The position numbers and the translations under genes were made by a program. Positions 60,401 to 64,000 of a stretch of DNA of 64,000 nt are shown piece after piece. This DNA is from Tachypleus tridentatus. Its lineage: Eukaryota > Arthropoda > Merostomata > Xiphosura > Limulidae. The notes under the pieces are model-generated. The model searched no databases and was not told the origin of the DNA. It worked only from the letters and a program-made list of their open reading frames with translations. The stretch lies in the NCBI RefSeq assembly GCF_004210375.1, contig NC_134825.1:73895558-73959557 (forward strand), in the 5' to 3' direction. Numbering within the stretch: the first letter of the stretch is position 1; every line of letters begins with the position of its first letter.

Positions 60401-63400
60401 GTTAGTCACATTCTATTATTTTTTTAAGTCCTTAAATAGTGAGTAGGTGCCAGAAGATTGGAGGTTGGTCAGTTTTATACTTATTAGAACAATAAACACT
60501 GTTCCAGTAATTATTGGTCTCCTAGTCTTATTTCAATGATAGTACAAGTTCTGGAAAGTCTGATAAAAGATGCTTTGCAAAGACATTTACCAAAGTTTAA
60601 AACTTTGAACAGTCAACATAGTTTCACTAGGAAAAATATCTTGCCTTAAAAATCATCTGACACTCTGCTTAAATACAATCATGTGAAAAAGTTAGGACAC
60701 TCTATGAAAGCCTGTGTATTTTTGTAACATATTTGGATATATAAATATTTAATCTCACTTTCAACAATACTGAAAGATTATAAGAATATAATTAAACAAT
60801 TAAAACTGAACAAAAGACTTTTCAAGATCTTCTGTAAATGTAATTCTACAAAAATGCATATTCTAACTGAGGAAAAAGTTAGGACACCCTACCCCCTAAT
60901 AGCTAGTGTTACCCCCTTTGGCTGAAATAACTGCAGTGAGATGCTTCTTGTAGCCATCTACCAGTCTCTGACATTGGTCTGAAGAAAGTTTGCCCCACTC
61001 CTCAATGCAGAATTCTTTCAGCTGTGAGATGTTTGAGGGGTTTATTGTATGTACAACCCATTTAAAGTGATTAACAAGTCTCAAGGCTTGCACTTTGAAC
61101 GAGTTAAAATACTACTTTATTACCAGTAGCATCAAAATGTAGTTGATAAATAAATTATAATGCAAATTTTCATTTGTTAATTTTTAAAGAACATATTTTA
61201 AAAAATTCTCAGTCAGCAATAAAAGGTTCTTTATGAAATCTAATTTATTTTCACCCCTCTCTTGAAATTTAAATGTTCTCTACTCCAAATCTAATTTATT
61301 TTTCACCCCTCTCTGAAGTATGAAATTTAAATGTAAGTTACTAATTACAATATAGATACTAAGGCAAATGGTTGAGATTGAGTGGTTAAGGGAATTAATT
61401 TAAACCTTCTAGTCTTAGTGTAGAAAGTCAGTTAAATTATGACAATTACAGAATACGTTTACTTTGTATTATTCTTCTGTGTTATTAGGTACATTATTTA
61501 TTTAGGTAAAAATTATTTAGGGTACTTAACACCATTATAAATTTTGTCAACGACTAACTGCCAGTAAAAAAAAGATCAAAATATAAATATAATATTTTTT
61601 GTTTTCCACATATATTTTTTTTTTTATTTATGACATATCATAAAAGTAACAAAAACATACAAATTAGAAACATATTAGGTTAGGCAAGATACTGGAAAAA
61701 ATAATTATTCATAAGGATATGTTTACAAGCCACTGTGGAATATCATTCAACATAGTAACAGAGCTACATGTTCACTGTAAATCACTCAGTAATTTAGATT
61801 TTTTTTAAATGGTGATTACAAGGTTGGTCAAATCAACTGAGTCCATATAGAGTTAAGGTTGAAAAATATATAACAGACAAAATATAAAGCAGTTCTGAGA
61901 AAGAAAAAAAGTTTAAGATTTTAGATGTTACACAAATGAAATTTAAAAATTATCAGATGAAGAAAAGTATATTTCATTTTAATATGAAACTTTGTACTTG
62001 TAGCAGTCAACACCAACTACATACATTTATGGATAAGTGTTTAATAAAAAAAAATACTAAATTTTAAAAAAGAAACTGATTTTTTGTGTACAAAGACTTG
62101 TAACATTTACTGGAAGCTTGACACATTTTGTGAAAATAGACAATACCTTGAAAGTTATAGTACAGAAACTCTGATGATTACTTTGTGGTTACACAGTAAG
62201 TTGCATCAACTGACCTCAAGTTAAGAGAGTTAAGAAGCCTGCTAGAAACAGGTCTTAAAAGAATTAAAATCCACTATTTCCACTATCATTATCAGATAAA
62301 ACTAAATTCTTCATAAAATACCATTAAACCACAAACTTTATTTCCTACATGATCCTAATCTTTGATCTAATTTACCATAAATTAATTCTACACTTTCATT
62401 TCTAAATCTATAAAAAAGTCATTTGAATAAACACATACAATGGATGAACAAATACATCCTTCAGTTTTAATAAAATGAAAGCATATATCCACACTTACCC
62501 AGCTACTAATTTCTTTGTAAGATGTTCGCTCATTTTGCTTTCCCCATTTTTTCCATGACTTTCGGCCTTTCTTCTTCTTCTTACCAACCTTTCCACCTGT
62601 AAAGCCATTACAGCAAAATTGAAAACTAAATTAAACACATTAATTTATAACTGTTTAAAATCAAATGTTTAACCAGCACTAAAGTGCAGTACAGCAATAA
62701 CAAAACTCCCTTCTTTACACTAACTAAAAAATAAGAGCACTCCTTTATTGTATTTGATAAAAAACAAACAAAAAACTCTGTACTTATTACTACATAACAG
62801 TAATTACTACACAGTGATAGTGGACATATTAGATAATATATTAAATCCAACAGAACCACACATGTTTACACATTACAATAACATTTGTTTCCCACCTTCT
62901 ACATAATAAATAAGAATAATCTTTATCTTGTAACTCAAAATAGTCGTGTAAAATTGACAACAGTTGGCAACTTCAGATGCACGTATCACAACTACAACTA
63001 TGAACTGGATTTACAGCTTTAAACAAAAATAATAAAAAGAAAGAAATATTTTCTGTAAATATGTCTTTTTACATGCTGACGTATTAAAAAACACAAGTTA
63101 TTAAATATTACAGACTATTTGAGTAACTAAACCTGAAAAAGATTCTACAGATTTGCTGGGAGGTCTGCATATACAAGTTTCAAGAATTAACATACTATTT
63201 GAAACACACAGATAAAATCATATCAAAGAAACATGAATTTCTCACATTATGTGATTTGGCTTTTCTTTTTTTTTTTTTAAGACTATTTAGCTTCAGGCAA
63301 TACTTACACTTACCATACCAAGAGTTCTATAAATGTGCATTAAACAAAAGTCAATGAGTGACCAAAAAATATATGATCAACACAGAATACCAAGTTTCTA

Positions 63401-63757
63401 CATTTTAACATCTCTTGTTAAGGTATTATATGAATGAAAGAAACTTGTTTGGTTTTCCTCCATACAGCTGTAAAATGAATACAGATGATACCCAAGAAAG
63501 AGGTTATTCAGCCAAATAAAACATTCCTGTGTCAGCACCTGCAATTTGAATAGACTTCTGTTGACCAGTGGGTAGGATGAGGCTCAGACGCTTAGAACAA
63601 TTGGCATTATAGCGTTTAGCACAAGATGTGGAACAGAAACGTTTTGACCTCTTAAATTTGGACTTGGCTCCAAGCTTCCCACAGAATTCACATTTTGTGA
63701 TTTCTACATGTCCTTTAGGTTTATGAGTTTCTTCTTTTATCTCTGATGAAAGTAATC
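57211..63757 (-). CDS. PHC: Polyhomeotic-like Polycomb protein, C-terminal half (four exons)
   Basis: PRC1 subunit acting in nuclear chromatin. Exons in transcript order: 63539-63757, 62499-62596, 57838-58056 and 57211-57426, with phases that join cleanly. The 249 residues in the window contain an FCS-type zinc finger (CEFCGKLGAKSKFKRSKRFC then STSCAKRYN), a lysine-rich linker (KVGKKKKKGRKSWKKWGK), an acidic Ser/Thr/Pro-rich linker, and a C-terminal SAM domain starting LKWTVQEVYEFIRGLPGCSD. The SAM keeps EIDGQALLLLKEDHLMSAM and KLGPALKI, the polymer-forming PHC signature. The FCS-to-SAM order at the C-terminus is that of Drosophila Ph and vertebrate PHC1-3. The N-terminal part, including the HD1 region, lies beyond the right edge. 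The residues closest to PHC2/3-type SAMs do not allow a finer assignment. Confidence 0.95.
57838..58056 (-). CDS. PHC: PHC exon: acidic linker and start of SAM
   Basis: Acceptor TTTATTTATAG, donor GTGGACG|GTAAGA. 73 codons, phase 0 at both ends. Ends NPLKWT, so the SAM domain is split after its first residues, as expected for PHC genes. Confidence 0.93.
58195..58219. repeat. GT microsatellite
   Basis: Uninterrupted GT dinucleotides in the PHC intron. Confidence 0.95.
58857..58873. repeat. CA microsatellite
   Basis: Short CA run in the PHC intron. Confidence 0.9.
60290..60660 (+). mobile_element. CR1-like LINE fragment, RT motifs 0-1
   Basis: Reads LSVLKGLKNDKAPKVDNVYP then RILKKIKD, and later VQVLESLIKDALQRHLPKFK then LNSQHSFTRKNI across frames. 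These match the RT start (LKxxKAPGPDxIxPRxLK) and the QHGFRxGxS motif. The SLIKDAL part resembles the 19-kb copy. It is antisense within the PHC intron. Confidence 0.78.
60676..61110 (-). mobile_element. Tc1-like element, same family as 3124-3783, truncated
   Basis: The transposon end CAATCATGTGAAAAAGTTAG lies at 60676 after a TA. The inner copy of the binding-like motif is at 60868-60892, then the C-terminal transposase remnant (60896-61093, reading NPSNISQLKEFCIEEWGKLS and ending KGGNTSY). The catalytic Glu region is scrambled and the other terminus is missing. Confidence 0.9.
61237..61335. repeat. About 55-bp imperfect tandem duplication
   Basis: AAATCTAATTTATTTTCACC then CCTCTCTTGAAATTTAAATG recurs immediately downstream with small indels. 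Confidence 0.8.
62499..62596 (-). CDS. PHC: PHC exon: basic linker
   Basis: Acceptor CTTTACAG|GTGGAA, donor GCTGG|GTAAGT. Starts within a Gly codon split after its first base. Encodes GGKVGKKKKKGRKSWKKWGK and QNERTSYKEISSW. The Lys/Arg/Trp cluster could serve as a nuclear localisation or nucleic-acid-binding patch. Confidence 0.9.
63539..63757 (-). CDS. PHC: PHC exon: FCS zinc finger
   Basis: Acceptor TTTATTTATAG|GATTAC, donor ATTGCAG|GTGCTG (phase 1). Four cysteines form the C2-C2 finger, and the RFCSxxCAKRYN stretch is diagnostic of the FCS type. Reading past the donor gives GADTGMFYLAE and a stop, which is intronic. Confidence 0.93.
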
Positions 63758-64000
63758 CTATAAATAAATTAAACAAAATATTTTTATTGTTGTATATTTG
63801 TATGCACTTGTTAGCAAAGAAACAAAGTGATATTCTATTCTTACTGATAATGAAATTAGCATGTTCAGTCCCTCACACATACAGAAGTATCACATGTACT
63901 CAGAAGTTAGCATGAAGTAACTACTTGTTAAACAAGCAAAGAAAGAGAACATGTTGACTGTTTATTTAGCTTCAGATTTCACCCCAGTTGTGTCTAACCT
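63758..64000 (-). other. PHC intron continuing beyond the window
   Basis: No further exon recognised. The FCS exon requires an upstream phase-1 exon that must lie outside. Confidence 0.6.

Larger units (their letters stand above)
58057..62498 (-). other. PHC intron (4.4 kb)
   Basis: Contains GT and CA microsatellites (58195-58219 and 58857-58873), a LINE fragment, a Tc1-like copy and a roughly 55-bp local duplication (61237-61335). Otherwise AT-rich with no extra exon recognised. Confidence 0.8.

Overview
The window is AT-rich, intron-rich animal nuclear DNA. It holds dense tRNA-derived SINEs, Tc1/mariner remnants, CR1-like LINE remnants and minisatellites. Two protein-coding genes can be recognised from sequence: a complete arthropod-type troponin C on the + strand and the 3' half of a polyhomeotic-like (PHC) Polycomb gene on the - strand. 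The troponin C sequence and the SINE repertoire (a Thr-like tRNA SINE with a long conserved body) fit a chelicerate, and a horseshoe crab is my best guess. That species guess is inference from remembered families, not proof.

Layout. 1-35 kb: no recognisable gene. It contains a 36-bp minisatellite (483-850), a Tc1-like element with long inverted termini and TA target duplication (3124-3783), many SINEs, an inverted pair of a roughly 0.5-kb unknown repeat (7105-7650 and 15620-16050), a 32-bp minisatellite (11017-11390), a decayed CR1-like LINE (17991-19640, -), two adjacent minisatellites of 39 and 27 bp (19770-20860) and a second LINE fragment (31085-31622, +). 35.2-46 kb: troponin C, five exons joined by consensus splice sites to encode 154 residues with four EF-hands. 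A perfect CArG box, an E-box and a MEF2-like site lie just upstream. Its introns carry several retroposons and an unexplained 49-bp-stem hairpin (44556-44684). 46.08-46.44 kb: a CpG-rich island ending, on the - strand, in a strong splice donor. 47.7-48.5 kb: a decayed Tc1 transposase next to a SINE. 49-64 kb: a SINE-poor tract containing the last four exons of the polyhomeotic-like gene (FCS zinc finger, a basic linker and the C-terminal SAM domain). Its 4.4-kb intron carries a second copy of the 3-kb Tc1 family and a third LINE fragment.

The two genes are not functionally linked: one is a sarcomeric calcium sensor and the other a PRC1 chromatin subunit. They are convergent (troponin C +, PHC -). 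The most interesting non-genic signal is a stem-loop shared by the 3' ends of four otherwise different SINE families. Its arms differ between families in ways that keep base pairing, which suggests a common LINE-recognition module. A composite SINE flanked by a perfect 12-bp target duplication shows that these modules also recombine and move as one unit. I saw no CRISPR, prokaryotic operon or intact virus.
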